From Chthoniobacter flavus (GTDB taxonomy: Bacteria; Verrucomicrobiota; Verrucomicrobiia; Chthoniobacterales; JACTMZ01): a stretch of DNA of 48,707 nucleotides. Under the pieces are notes generated by a model. The model was given only the letters and a program-made list of their open reading frames with translations, had not been told where the DNA came from and did not search any database. The stretch is from contig CAMDUL010000020.1 in the NCBI GenBank assembly GCA_945878135.1, forward strand, positions 1 through 48,707, read 5' to 3'. The translations under genes and the position numbers were made by a program. Shown here in pieces: positions 1-6,834 of the stretch; position 1 is the first letter of the stretch; every line of letters starts with the position of its first letter.

Positions 1-24
1 GAAACCATACAAGGAGAACAAATC

Positions 25-237
25 ATGAGAAAATCCTACGACTTCAGCCGCGCACGCAAGAATCCCTACGCCAAGCGCTTGAAAAAGGCTGTCACCATCC
101 GGCTTCAGTCCGACATCATCGACTACTTCAAGGCCATGTCCGCGGAGACCGGCATTCCCTACCAAAACCTCATCAACCTTTACCTGTTGGACTGCGCCAG
201 CGAAGGACGCAAGCTCGCCTTGGCTTGGCGGAAATAA
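25..237 (+). CDS. CopG/BrnA-like antitoxin
   Basis: This 70-residue basic protein looks like the antitoxin of a type II toxin-antitoxin pair. The N-terminus (YDFSRARKNPYAKRLKK) resembles the leader of BrnA-type antitoxins. It is followed by a ribbon-helix-helix-like stretch with a beta strand (VTIRLQSDIIDYF) and two helices ending in LINLYLLDCASEG. Members of this family bind their own promoter and neutralise a co-transcribed toxin. The start is well supported: AAGGAG at 11-16 lies 8 bases before the ATG. No toxin follows it. The BrnT-like partner, which normally precedes BrnA, would lie left of the window edge, so I cannot say whether the module is complete. An orphan CopG-type regulator is the alternative. 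Confidence 0.75.
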   Translation: MRKSYDFSRARKNPYAKRLKKAVTIRLQSDIIDYFKAMSAETGIPYQNLINLYLLDCASEGRKLALAWRK

Positions 238-260
238 AAGTTCCGGAGCAAAGAGCGCCG

Positions 261-494
261 CTAGGCCGCGACCAACTCGCGGACGTGCGAGACGTCGCGC
301 TTGCTGACCGGGCGGCATTGACCGCCCAAGACCGTGGCAACGGCGAGTGTGTCGCCCGCAAGCGTCATGAACTCGACTTCGTAAGCTTCGCCACCGTGAT
401 GGATGTGCACAACGGTGCCGACATCGCCGGCTTCCAAGCCATCGGCCGGAAGATTAGCGGTCAGGACCACGCAATCGTGTTCGTGAATGTTCAT
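261..494 (-). CDS. DUF4926 domain protein
   Basis: A 77-residue protein with the DUF4926 pattern: a hydrophobic strand followed by LPADGLEAGDVGTVVHIHH and then a YEVEFMTLAGDTLAVATV core. DUF4926 proteins are small beta-rich proteins of unknown biochemical role, often encoded beside DUF6883 proteins and suspected to be antitoxin or immunity-like partners. The ATG at 494 fits the domain boundary; a GTG at 518 would add eight residues with no better ribosome binding site. The open frame just upstream ends in AYPLAK and a stop codon that overlaps this ATG. That could be the very end of a lost DUF6883 partner, but the match is too short to call. A second DUF4926 gene lies at 1592-1840. Confidence 0.7.
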   Translation of the reverse strand: MNIHEHDCVVLTANLPADGLEAGDVGTVVHIHHGGEAYEVEFMTLAGDTLAVATVLGGQCRPVSKRDVSHVRELVAA

Positions 495-522
495 TTGGCC
501 AAAGGATAAGCGATCCACAGGG

Positions 523-557
523 AGTGACTAGTAACAAGTGGCGTGTGGCGAGCGCCG
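523..557. repeat. Heptamer tract, AGTGRNR type
   Basis: Five consecutive 7-base units: AGTGACT, AGTAACA, AGTGGCG, TGTGGCG, AGCGCCG. The same style of unit recurs at 2616-2643, 9936-9949, 11844-11878 and 30317-30351. Confidence 0.75.
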
Positions 558-624
558 AGGCTTGGCGAGACAGCCCATAGGCAAACGAGTGATCCACCTT
601 CGCGCTGCTACGGCGTGACAGGCG

Positions 625-652
625 GGTGAAAGGTATGAAGGTAAAAGGTGGG
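625..652. repeat. Heptamer tract, GGTGAAA type
   Basis: Four 7-base units: GGTGAAA, GGTATGA, AGGTAAA, AGGTGGG. It directly abuts the dispersed repeat at 648-707. Confidence 0.6.
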
Positions 653-707
653 AGCCGGAGTCCGCTGCGGCGGACGTAGACAGCGTGAGGCGAAGCCGAG
701 GGCAACG
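648..707. repeat. Dispersed repeat copy 1 (AGCGTGAGGCGAAGCCGAGG)
   Basis: The segment beginning GTGGGAGCCG and ending CGAGGGCAACGT is shared with 2637-2688, with an insertion of about 10 bases here (a small CGCTGCGGCG palindrome). The shared core AGCGTGAGGCGAAGCCGAGG is identical in both copies. In the second copy it lies inside a coding sequence. Confidence 0.75.
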
Positions 708-810
708 TGAGAGCACGCGGTGCGTGCGGTGGAAAAGTTTGAAAATGCGAACGTGGGAAAGCGGGCAGGCGAAAGACGGAGGCCGGAGGGCGAAGGAAGG
801 GGAGGAAAAA

Positions 811-1146
811 TCAGTCGCGGCGGACTTCGATGACGCGCTGTCCCTCTTGTAGCTGGCGAATGACTTCCGTCCAAAGCGGTTCAAGCCATGCGAAAAGTGC
901 GTTATTGGTGCTGTTGCCGATGCGAAGCCAAACAACACGCGCGCCATCTTTGCGCCCAAGCGCACGCTCGACGATGTCTTCGTCTTTGGTGACAACGACC
1001 CAATCGCTGGCGGTAGAGAAATTCACGATGCTTCCGTCATCGGAGTTTCGTAGCCCCTGATCGCGGACGGCGGAAGCGGAGTGACCCTTATCGGCAATCC
1101 ATTTGGCCAAGGCCGGCGGCAGTTGCGCGTCGACCAGGAAGCGCAT
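811..1146 (-). CDS. DUF5615 PIN-like toxin
   Basis: A 111-residue protein of the DUF5615 PIN-like family. It opens with the family signature FLVDAQLPPALAKWI, in which the Asp is the first predicted metal ligand. GHSASAVRDQGLRNSDDGSI follows, then VVVTKDEDIVERALG carrying further acidic residues of the PIN-like fold. Such proteins are predicted ribonuclease toxins. The gene starts only 3 bases after the stop of the DUF433 gene, the standard partner, so the two form an operon read leftwards. Length and motifs look complete. Function is inferred from the family and from pairing. Confidence 0.85.
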   Translation of the reverse strand: MRFLVDAQLPPALAKWIADKGHSASAVRDQGLRNSDDGSIVNFSTASDWVVVTKDEDIVERALGRKDGARVVWLRIGNSTNNALFAWLEPLWTEVIRQLQEGQRVIEVRRD

Positions 1147-1149
1147 GTA

Positions 1150-1377
1150 TCAGGCGGCCACGAGGACCGAGTGGTCGAGGTAGCGCGAGGCGTAGGCGAG
1201 GCAGGCGCGGATATCTTCGGCTTCCAAGTCCGGATAGTCCGCAAGGATCTCATCGGCGGTGGCTCCACCGGCGAGCATGTCGAGGACGTCTTTGACGCGG
1301 ATACGCATGCCGCGGATACAGGGGCGTCCGCCGCATTGCTCGGGGTTGATCGTGATCCGTTCCACAGATCTGAACAT
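1150..1377 (-). CDS. DUF433 antitoxin-like protein
   Basis: A 75-residue DUF433 protein. The family hallmark is visible: ITINPEQCGGRPCIRGMRIRV, then VLDMLAGGATADEILADYPDLEAEDIRACLAYA, a compact winged-helix-like DNA-binding fold. DUF433 proteins pair with DUF5615 PIN-like toxins and are taken to be the antitoxin and autoregulator. I start at the ATG at 1377; an ATG at 1401 would add eight residues (MQSLSLSV) that are not part of the family. The DUF5615 gene follows after 3 bases. Confidence 0.85.
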   Translation of the reverse strand: MFRSVERITINPEQCGGRPCIRGMRIRVKDVLDMLAGGATADEILADYPDLEAEDIRACLAYASRYLDHSVLVAA

Positions 1378-1391
1378 AACGCTGAGCGAAA

Positions 1392-1412
1392 GACTTTGCA
1401 TCCGTTTTTCGA
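1392..1412. repeat. 21-base exact repeat, copy 1
   Basis: Identical to 10291-10311 (begins GACTTTGCATCC, ends TTTTTCGA). Both copies lie close to a copy of the TATCAGTTG repeat family, which suggests they belong to one larger, decayed element. Confidence 0.7.
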
Positions 1413-1475
1413 TGCGGACACTGAAAAGTCACCACTCCCGAGGTCGCTGCGGCGACCTACCTACGCTTCGCTTCG

Positions 1476-1537
1476 GTATCAGTTGGTCGCGTCAAGCGAC
1501 CCGTCTTCGCTGCGCTTCGGCTCGAAGACTCGGCTGG
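1476..1537. repeat. TATCAGTTG repeat, copy 1
   Basis: About 60 bases beginning GTATCAGTTGGTCGCGTCAA and ending in AGACTCGGCT, nearly identical to 3275-3334. Diverged copies lie at 10188-10252 and 28992-29040. It is intergenic, followed by a heptamer-like CACGG/GAGAGCG tract at about 1565-1592. Confidence 0.75.
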
Positions 1538-1591
1538 CAGTTTTCAGCCGAAAGACAGAGAGACTCTCACGGGGGCACGGAGAGCGCGGGA

Positions 1592-1840
1592 CTAAGCGGC
1601 GGTGAGTTCGTGGTGGCGGACGGTGAGCAATTCGTCGTCGCGCAGGGCTTCGAGTTGGGACTCGAGAACATTGACCACGGCCACCGTATGGCCGAGAGCA
1701 TTGAAGACTTCGAGGTCGTAACCATTTTCCGACCCGTCTCCTTCGTAATACTCCACCGTGATCGCCACATCGCCGCGGCGCAAACCGGCACCCGGCAGAT
1801 CAACCGCCAGAGCAACTCTGCTGTAGAGAGGAAATTTCAC
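1592..1840 (-). CDS. DUF4926 domain protein, second copy
   Basis: An 82-residue DUF4926 protein: FPLYSRVALAVDLPGAGLRR, then GDVAITVEYYEGDGSENGYD, then LEVFNALGHTVAVVNVLESQ. I choose the GTG at 1838-1840 because it overlaps, as GTGA, the TGA of an upstream DUF6883-like remnant (1837-2020). That is the normal coupled arrangement of this pair. An ATG at 1900 would add 20 residues that are a frame-shifted reading of that remnant. The gene itself looks intact, so this DUF4926 has outlived its partner. Its role is unknown. Confidence 0.75.
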   Translation of the reverse strand: MKFPLYSRVALAVDLPGAGLRRGDVAITVEYYEGDGSENGYDLEVFNALGHTVAVVNVLESQLEALRDDELLTVRHHELTAA

Positions 1841-2020
1841 GATTCGTTGGGTATCAGCGTGACAAACCGGGTTTGTCTCGTCGACGCGACGATAGCCCAT
1901 ATGGTTTTCACCCGCAAGGTCACGCCGGATGGCCCCGTCAATCGGCCGGTAATGCCATACTTGCGACCGAAGGCAAATGGGCCCAAGTCAACAGCTTCGG
2001 CGAGCCGGCCGATGGCCGGA
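1837..2020 (-). pseudogene. DUF6883 remnant, 5'-truncated
   Basis: A minus-strand frame without a start codon reads AIGRLAEAVDLGPFAFGRKY, continues GITGRLTGPSGVTLRVKTIW and ends RQTRFVTLIPNES-stop. This matches the C-terminal half of DUF6883 proteins, which end in a conserved strand-rich segment close to RFVT. The N-terminal half is missing and the break falls at a heptamer tract (2021-2057). The TGA overlaps the GTG of the following DUF4926 gene, the usual order for this pair. The assignment is from my memory of the family; a profile search with the 60-odd residues would settle it. Confidence 0.6.
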
Positions 2021-2057
2021 GTGTTCAGGTCGCAGTTGGCAGTGTTCAGCGAGTTCA
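2021..2057. repeat. Heptamer tract, GTGTTCA type
   Basis: Units GTGTTCA, GGTCGCA, GTTGGCA, GTGTTCA, GCGAGTT, then CAG. It sits at the break of the DUF6883 remnant, and the TGA stop of the next gene (2055-2057) lies inside it. Confidence 0.75.
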
Positions 2058-2822
2058 GTCCCCGAAGAGCAACGGAGCCTGCGTGGCGTAGGGATTATTC
2101 GGACTCTGCGAGGAAAACCGGCTCCCGTAGGTCGAATACGGATTGTTGATCGAGGTCGAGGAATACGGACTGCCGTAGCGTCCGTAGGGATTCGCGACCG
2201 AGTCGGGATCGTAAGGATTGTCGCTCAGTTCCCCGAGATACGTCCCGTCTTGGGCGACGATCTTCGGAGCATCGGTGGCGTAAGGATTGCGGGCGCTCGT
2301 GGATGAATACGGACTCCCGTAAGGACCGAATGGATTATTGACGCTCTTGGCCGAGTAAGGACTACCAGCAGAGCTGTAGGGATTTGCCGTGGAGTCGGAG
2401 GCGTAGGGATTCGCGCTAAGCCTCCCGAGATACTGGGGACAGGCCGCGTCGCGGCCGTAGCTGGTGGCTGGTTGCGGGTCGCGAGTGGAATCGGAGAGGA
2501 CGGCTGCGCGGTAAACTTGGGCTACCTCGGGCTCGAGATCGCATTGCTCTACCAGCGGATCCACATCAACCACGGGAGCGACAAAGGGCTGAAAGACCGG
2601 AGCCGCCGCAGGCGGAGTGACGGGTGGCGGGTCAAAAGTGGGAGCCGAGCGAAGCGAGACAGCGTGAGGCGAAGCCGAGGGCAACGTAGGCTCGATGGCT
2701 GGTGTCCGCGGCGAGGTGTTGAATTGGTCCAGAACGGAGTCGGTGGCTGGTTCGTCGTTCCAACCGAACTGGGCCATCGCTGGCGAAAGTGACAGAGCGA
2801 AGATGAGGAGGAAATTTTTCAT
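2055..2822 (-). CDS. Exported NPYG-repeat protein
   Basis: A 255-residue protein with a clear signal peptide (MKNFLLIFALSLSPAMA-Q). The C-terminal 120 residues are built from short units of the type NPYGRYGSPYSSTSINNPY, with DGTYLGELSDNPYDPDSVAN between them. I recognise this motif family from small exported proteins of many bacteria but know no function for it. The start at 2822 gives the signal peptide; longer frames read antisense of the upstream gene. Residues about 47-73 are encoded by a dispersed repeat plus a heptamer tract (2616-2690), residues near 112-120 by another tract (2463-2490), and the stop codon lies in a third. The gene has thus absorbed repeats in frame. It starts 4 bases after the lipoprotein gene ends. 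Confidence 0.75.
   Translation of the reverse strand: MKNFLLIFALSLSPAMAQFGWNDEPATDSVLDQFNTSPRTPAIEPTLPSASPHAVSLRSAPTFDPPPVTPPAAAPVFQPFVAPVVDVDPLVEQCDLEPEVAQVYRAAVLSDSTRDPQPATSYGRDAACPQYLGRLSANPYASDSTANPYSSAGSPYSAKSVNNPFGPYGSPYSSTSARNPYATDAPKIVAQDGTYLGELSDNPYDPDSVANPYGRYGSPYSSTSINNPYSTYGSRFSSQSPNNPYATQAPLLFGD
2463..2490. repeat. Heptamer tract within CDS
   Basis: Units GGTGGCT, GGTTGCG, GGTCGCG, AGTGGAA. Read on the minus strand it encodes part of the spacer SDSTRDPQPATSYG in the NPYG-repeat protein. Confidence 0.65.
2616..2690. repeat. Heptamer tract plus dispersed repeat within CDS
   Basis: Heptamers AGTGACG, GGTGGCG, GGTCAAA, AGTGGGA (2616-2643) run straight into the second copy of the AGCGTGAGGCGAAGCCGAGG repeat (to about 2688). 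On the minus strand this is an open, proline/serine-rich segment of the NPYG-repeat protein. Confidence 0.7.
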
Positions 2823-2826
2823 AGGA

Positions 2827-3204
2827 TTAGTTGATGGCCAGACCGCGGGTGGCGCCGGGAATCCGGAAGAGAACGCGTTTGGGGACCGGGTGGCCGGGAT
2901 ACCAGACTTTCTGCTCCCAGCCGTCACCGTCGGGCATGCTGCATCTCATGACGAAGACGCTGCCGATACCCTGACTGGCCCAGTTGCCGCTGTCGGTCGT
3001 GTCGACCACAACCTCGAGGGGTGTGACGCCGAGGTATTCATCGTTGAGTTCGACCACGCATCCGGTCGGGATGCTGCGTACGTCGATCTTGGCGATGGGC
3101 TGCGCTTTGCGCACGGCCGGTTCGGGCGGCGGGGTCAAGGTTTCGCACGCGCACAACGCGCACGCCGAGAGAAAGACCGGCACAAGGGAGAAGGCTTGTT
3201 GCAT
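2827..3204 (-). CDS. Lipoprotein with PEGA-like domain
   Basis: A 125-residue protein with a lipoprotein signal: a hydrophobic core (FSLVPVFLSACALCAC) containing two possible lipobox cysteines (LSAC and LCAC), then a proline-rich linker. The rest (IDVRSIPTGCVVELNDEYLG then TPLEVVVD) is the PEGA pattern, a small beta domain in which P..G..V...G...G.TP recurs. PEGA domains are common in exported proteins and are probably structural or binding modules. It is followed after 4 bases by the NPYG-repeat protein, so the two are likely co-transcribed. Cellular role is unknown. Confidence 0.75.
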   Translation of the reverse strand: MQQAFSLVPVFLSACALCACETLTPPPEPAVRKAQPIAKIDVRSIPTGCVVELNDEYLGVTPLEVVVDTTDSGNWASQGIGSVFVMRCSMPDGDGWEQKVWYPGHPVPKRVLFRIPGATRGLAIN

Positions 3205-3274
3205 GAGAGACAGTGAACAGAAGGCAACGAAGGAAACAAAGGGGTTTGTGTGTCATAAACGGCCGGAGGCCGGG

Positions 3275-3334
3275 GTATCAGTTGATCGCGTCAAGCGACC
3301 CGTCTTCGCTGCGCTTCGGCGCGCAGACTCGGCT
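3275..3334. repeat. TATCAGTTG repeat, copy 2
   Basis: Nearly identical to 1476-1537. It lies between the lipoprotein gene and the end of the YbjN-like gene. A short AACGAAGGAAAC-type heptamer run precedes it at about 3208-3240. Confidence 0.75.
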
Positions 3335-3375
3335 CAGCCGGAAAACCGAGGGGCTCACCAGGGTTGGAGAGTGAG

Positions 3376-4041
3376 CTATTCGCGGCGGGATCCCCCACCC
3401 TCGCGGTTTGCGTTGTCGTCGAAAAGGCCGGGAAGATCGCTGGTCATGGTGGAACGCGGGTCCTTGCGGGGTGCGCGGGGTCTCTTCACCACGGGTTTGG
3501 GCGGAGCCGGGGCCGGGGCGGGCGGGTCTTCACCGGTCTCGATGTTCGCGGCGTGCACATCGAGTTCGGACAAATAAACGGCATCCGCCGGGGTGTGGCC
3601 GGCGAACATGACGCGCATGATGGCGGGAAAATACCGGTCGGCGGTGGAGAGGGCGGCGGAGAAGACGCCGCCGATGGTCTCGTCATCCAAGGCCCGGTCG
3701 CGAATGACTTGTCCGAGGTGATAACTGATGTCTCCCGAGTCCATATCGATGTCGAAGTTGCCGATCGACATCCCGTGATTGGCCCGGGCGAGAACTTCGG
3801 CGACGAGGGGGCGTATCTTGATGTCACGCGCCGAGACCGGGCAGTGCACACGGGCCTGGAGCAAATCGTCGTCGTGCGTGAGTTGCAAACGGCAGTTGTA
3901 GACCGCGCAGTCGCCGGTGATGAAGAGTTGCAGTGATTTGCCCGCCGGATCGGTTTGGAACCGGAAGTTATTCGATTCGAAATGGTTGACCAGAACGTCG
4001 AACGGCGTGACCGCTCCGTAGGAAGGACTTTCTTCGGACAT
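3376..4041 (-). CDS. YbjN-like domain protein
   Basis: A 221-residue protein whose first 155 residues resemble the YbjN / type III secretion chaperone-like fold: VTPFDVLVNHFESNNFRFQT near the start, then a run of strands (LQLFITGDCAVYNCRLQL), then ALDDETIGGVFSAALSTADRYFPAIMRVMFAG. The C-terminal 65 residues are proline- and basic-rich (PAPAPAPPKPVVKRPRAPRK) and probably disordered. YbjN-like proteins are cytosolic with poorly defined roles. I chose the ATG at 4041 because homology begins just after it. An ATG at 4092 (MTRKRLFVLC) would add 17 residues, and neither has a convincing ribosome binding site. The fold call is from pattern only. Confidence 0.6.
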   Translation of the reverse strand: MSEESPSYGAVTPFDVLVNHFESNNFRFQTDPAGKSLQLFITGDCAVYNCRLQLTHDDDLLQARVHCPVSARDIKIRPLVAEVLARANHGMSIGNFDIDMDSGDISYHLGQVIRDRALDDETIGGVFSAALSTADRYFPAIMRVMFAGHTPADAVYLSELDVHAANIETGEDPPAPAPAPPKPVVKRPRAPRKDPRSTMTSDLPGLFDDNANREGGGSRRE

Positions 4042-4222
4042 GGCGGAAAGCTCGCCCGCGCGGCAAAGAACGAAAAGTCTTTTGCGTGTCATAGCGAATT
4101 CCCGGTGGACCCGGCCAAAAAAAGAACACCCGGACAGGTCCGGACGCCCGGTTTTCTGCGCTGTTGCTGTCATCGGGGTAAAACCACTGGTGTTCATGGA
4201 GAAAGGAGTCCACCCGCTTACT

Positions 4223-4453
4223 ATGAAAGACAAACTCGTCGAACCGCACGACCGGTATTACGGGCCGGATCACCACACCTGGAACAACAACGGCACCTGG
4301 TGGTGCCATCTCACCCTCCCCCGCATGCGCGGTCAGGCCATGCCCGATTCCGTCCCGGACTCCGCGCTCCCCGCTCGCTGCCCAACCAACGGAGGCCGCG
4401 TGAACTGGCCGCTGGCCACACGCCACCCGTCACTCAGGACGGAGTCCGCATGA
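4223..4453 (+). pseudogene. Truncated copy of the 22489-22722 gene
   Basis: The first 33 residues (MKDKLVEPHDRYYG, then WNNNGTWWCHLTL) are a clear paralogue of the protein at 22489-22722, at both protein and DNA level. After CHLTL the similarity stops dead and the frame continues through repeat-like, 7-base periodic DNA to a chance stop, giving 76 residues against 77 in the intact copy. AGGAG lies about 14 bases before the ATG. The basic C-terminal half (the RIRFSLRTNNVREARKRR part of the intact copy) is gone, so the product is probably non-functional. Confidence 0.65.
4405..4439. repeat. Heptamer tract, CTGGCCA/CCCGTCA type
   Basis: Units CTGGCCG, CTGGCCA, CACGCCA, CCCGTCA, CTCAGGA, the complement of the AGTGGCG type. 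A GC-rich run of similar period (about 4345-4390) precedes it. Together they replace the C-terminal half of the truncated gene at 4223. Confidence 0.7.
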
Positions 4454-4472
4454 CCCGGCGGGCTGCCACCCG

Positions 4473-4823
4473 TCACGAAACCTTTTTTCTCAACTGTTTC
4501 GTCTCGCCCCGCCGGCGTTTCGCTTCGACCAGACGGCGTTTGGTCGCCCTCGAGCGCTTGGCGCGGCGCCGGCGATCTTTGGCCACTTCGGCCAGGCGCG
4601 ACTGGCGCGCAGCGGCCGTGGCCGCTTCCAGTTTGGCTGCCAGCAAACGTGCCGCCTCGGCGCGGTTGCGGGCTTGGGAGCGCGAGCTGCTCACCCGCAC
4701 GGAGATTCCCGTCGCCACATGCCGGAGTGTCACAGCAGTCGAGACCTTGTTGACATGCTGGCCGCCCGGTCCGCCCGACCGGCAGAACACCTCTTCGACT
4801 TCGCCCGGCCGCCAAGGATGCAT
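4473..4823 (-). CDS. Release-factor-like GGQ domain protein
   Basis: A protein with the catalytic GGQ loop of class I release factors (FCRSGGPGGQHVNKVSTAVT), followed by RHVATGISVRVSSSRSQARN and a long basic tail (KRSRATKRRLVEAKRRRG). It lacks the codon-recognition domain of RF1/RF2. It is therefore of the ArfB/YaeJ or 'release factor-like' group, which hydrolyses peptidyl-tRNA on stalled ribosomes. The basic tail fits the mRNA-channel-probing tail of ArfB. The start is uncertain: the ATG at 4823 gives 116 residues with only 15 before the GGQ loop. The frame is open to 5045, so a GTG upstream (for example within LVLRV) is possible. Confidence 0.75.
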   Translation of the reverse strand: MHPWRPGEVEEVFCRSGGPGGQHVNKVSTAVTLRHVATGISVRVSSSRSQARNRAEAARLLAAKLEAATAAARQSRLAEVAKDRRRRAKRSRATKRRLVEAKRRRGETKQLRKKVS

Positions 4824-5050
4824 GCGCCGACCATCCCGCCGGATGACCCGCAGGACAAGCCCGGGGGCGCAGGACAGCCACGCGGAAGACGGGGCTTTTT
4901 GCCCTCCGGCCGACCAAGCCGCGGGCCAGTTGGCGCGGGGCGCACGGTCGTCCCGCCCGTCACGGCCGGACAAAACGGGCGGATGGTCTGCCGGACCGTC
5001 GCGTGTTGCCCAGGCATCGACACGGGCTGCGGGTGCGTAAAGCATGGGTC

Positions 5051-5200
5051 ATGCGCGGCGTCAAAAAGCAGCACCTCCCTTCGAAAATCTGCCCGGCTTG
5101 CGGACGGCCGTTCGTATGGAGAAAGAAGTGGGAGAAAGTCTGGGATGAAGTTCGTTTCTGCAGCGAACGGTGCCGCCGCACGAAGCCGCCGGTGCGATGA
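5051..5200 (+). CDS. DUF2256 zinc-ribbon-like protein
   Basis: A 49-residue DUF2256 protein: [20 protein letters not shown], then [19 protein letters not shown]. Cys14, Cys17, Cys37 and Cys41 make a likely zinc site. The family is typically found beside photolyase/cryptochrome genes, exactly as here: its TGA overlaps the ATG of the photolyase gene (ATGA at 5197-5200). I start at the ATG at 5051; the ATG at 5003 would add 16 residues read antisense to the neighbouring gene. The biochemical role is unknown. Translational coupling suggests it acts with the photolyase. Confidence 0.85.
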   Translation: MRGVKKQHLPSKICPACGRPFVWRKKWEKVWDEVRFCSERCRRTKPPVR

Positions 5201-6798
5201 ACGATCCGGTGCAGCTGGTGTGGTTCAAACGCGATCTGCGCGTGGACGATCACCGTCCGTTGGCCGAGGCGGCCCGGCGCGGACCGGTGTTGGGTCTCTA
5301 CGTTTACGAACCGGGGTTGCACGGCAGCGTGGAGTTCACCGCGGCGCATCTCGTCTTTCTCCATGAATCGCTCGTTTCCTTGCAGCGCTCGCTCCGGGAA
5401 ATGGGCGGCACACTGATCCTCCGGTGCGGCCCGGTGGCCGATGTGCTCCACGCGTTGAAGCGGGAGACATCGTTCGCCATACTCTGGTCCCACGAGGAAA
5501 CCGGCAGCGATCGCACTTACCGGCGCGATCGCGAAGTGGCGGATTGGTGCCGCGGGCAAGGTGTTCCGTGGCATGAATTCCGGCAGGACGGCGTCGTGCG
5601 TCGCCTCGCTTCGCGCAATGGTTGGTCGCGCCGCTGGGAGGAATTCATGCGCCAACCCGCGGTCCCGCGGCCGGCCCTGCGCGCGGTGCGCGGCGTGCGC
5701 AGCGACCCTTGGCCCTCGTTGGCTGATTTGGGTGTGCCGCCTTCCGACAAGCCCGGGGCGCAAAAGGGCGGCCAGGCCGAAGCGGACCGCACGCTGGCCT
5801 CGTTTTTATCCGGACGCGGGGTGAATTACCGCGCGGCCATGTCGAGTCCGCTCACCGGATGGTCCGCGTGTTCGCGCCTGAGTCCCTATCTCGCTTTTGG
5901 CTGCATCTCGTTGCGCACCGTGGCCGGACGGCTCGCGGCGCGGCGCAGTGATTTGCGGGCGGCCGGGGCGGCGGGAGCACCGGTCGATCGCCGCTGGTTC
6001 GGATCACTGCAAAGTTTCGGGTCGCGTCTGCGCTGGCATTGCCACTTCATGCAAAAGCTCGAGGACGAACCCCGTATCGAGTTCGGCAACTTCGTGCGGG
6101 CTTATGACGGATTGCGGGAGGAGTTCACCGCGAGCAGCGAAGGACGCAGACGTTTTGCCGCGTGGACGGAAGGCCTCACCGGCTACCCGATGGTCGATGC
6201 GTGCATCCGCTGCGTGAAAGCCACCGGTTGGCTCAACTTCCGCATGCGCGCCATGTTGGCCAGCTTCTCCGCGTATCATCTGTGGTTGCACTGGCGCGAG
6301 CCCGCGGTCTGGTTGGGCTCGCACTTTCTCGACTTCGAACCGGGCATTCATTTCAGCCAGTTCCAAATGCAAAGCGGCACGAGCGGCATCAACACCGTGC
6401 GCATTTATTCACCCGCCAAACAAGCGGTCGAACAGGATCCCGACGGCGAATTCATCCGCCGCTGGGTGCCGGAGCTGCACGCCGTTCCCGTCTCGTGGCT
6501 CTCCCGCCCCGAGCAAATGCCCGCCGAACTGCAAGACAGCTCCGGCTGCCGCATCGGTCGCGATTACCCCGCACCGATCGTCGAGCATGCCGCGGCCGTG
6601 AAAGAAGCCCGCGAACGCATCGCCTCGATCCGTCGGCGGAGCGGGACACGGACCGAAGCACAGGCCGTTTTTGTCCGTCACGGCAGCCGGAAAAAATCAG
6701 CCGTGCCGGCCAAGCGTCGTGATCGAGAGAACCGGCAGCCGACCCTGCCCGGGTTGGTCGAAGCCATCGAAGCCGCGGCCGCCGGCGAACGTGGATAG
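5197..6798 (+). CDS. Photolyase/cryptochrome family flavoprotein
   Basis: A 533-residue protein with both photolyase domains. The N-terminal antenna (Rossmann-like) domain starts [20 protein letters not shown]. The C-terminal FAD domain carries [40 protein letters not shown] and [14 protein letters not shown]. The segment between them ([20 protein letters not shown]) replaces the DGDLASNNGGWQW motif of classical CPD photolyases. This protein is thus in the subgroup that travels with DUF2256, whose substrate I cannot name. It binds FAD and either repairs UV photoproducts or senses blue light. A basic tail follows ([20 protein letters not shown]). The start overlaps the DUF2256 stop. A second photolyase-like gene follows after 36 bases. 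Confidence 0.88.
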   Translation: MNDPVQLVWFKRDLRVDDHRPLAEAARRGPVLGLYVYEPGLHGSVEFTAAHLVFLHESLVSLQRSLREMGGTLILRCGPVADVLHALKRETSFAILWSHEETGSDRTYRRDREVADWCRGQGVPWHEFRQDGVVRRLASRNGWSRRWEEFMRQPAVPRPALRAVRGVRSDPWPSLADLGVPPSDKPGAQKGGQAEADRTLASFLSGRGVNYRAAMSSPLTGWSACSRLSPYLAFGCISLRTVAGRLAARRSDLRAAGAAGAPVDRRWFGSLQSFGSRLRWHCHFMQKLEDEPRIEFGNFVRAYDGLREEFTASSEGRRRFAAWTEGLTGYPMVDACIRCVKATGWLNFRMRAMLASFSAYHLWLHWREPAVWLGSHFLDFEPGIHFSQFQMQSGTSGINTVRIYSPAKQAVEQDPDGEFIRRWVPELHAVPVSWLSRPEQMPAELQDSSGCRIGRDYPAPIVEHAAAVKEARERIASIRRRSGTRTEAQAVFVRHGSRKKSAVPAKRRDRENRQPTLPGLVEAIEAAAAGERG

Positions 6799-6834
6799 AC
6801 CGGCCGGCCGAACACCGATGCGGCTGACTTGGTC

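Larger units (their letters stand above)
495..810. other. Gene-free repeat strip
   Basis: I see no credible gene here. The stretch holds a heptamer tract (523-557, AGTGACT/AGTAACA/AGTGGCG units), a second one (625-652, GGTGAAA-like units), a repeat shared with 2637-2690 (648-707), and a purine-rich run from about 731 to 805 that also has a rough 7-base period. Confidence 0.7.

Noticed and set aside
454..995. Minus-strand frames between the DUF4926 and DUF5615 genes
   Set aside because: They run through repeats and in the wrong frame of DUF5615; no signal of a real protein.
1259..2149. A 296-codon plus-strand frame through 1.3-2.1 kb
   Set aside because: It crosses antisense DUF433, DUF4926, repeat copies and the DUF6883 remnant; it is a chance frame.
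3968..4426. A minus-strand frame sharing protein similarity with the frame antisense to 22489-22722
   Set aside because: The similarity comes from the plus-strand paralogous genes read backwards.
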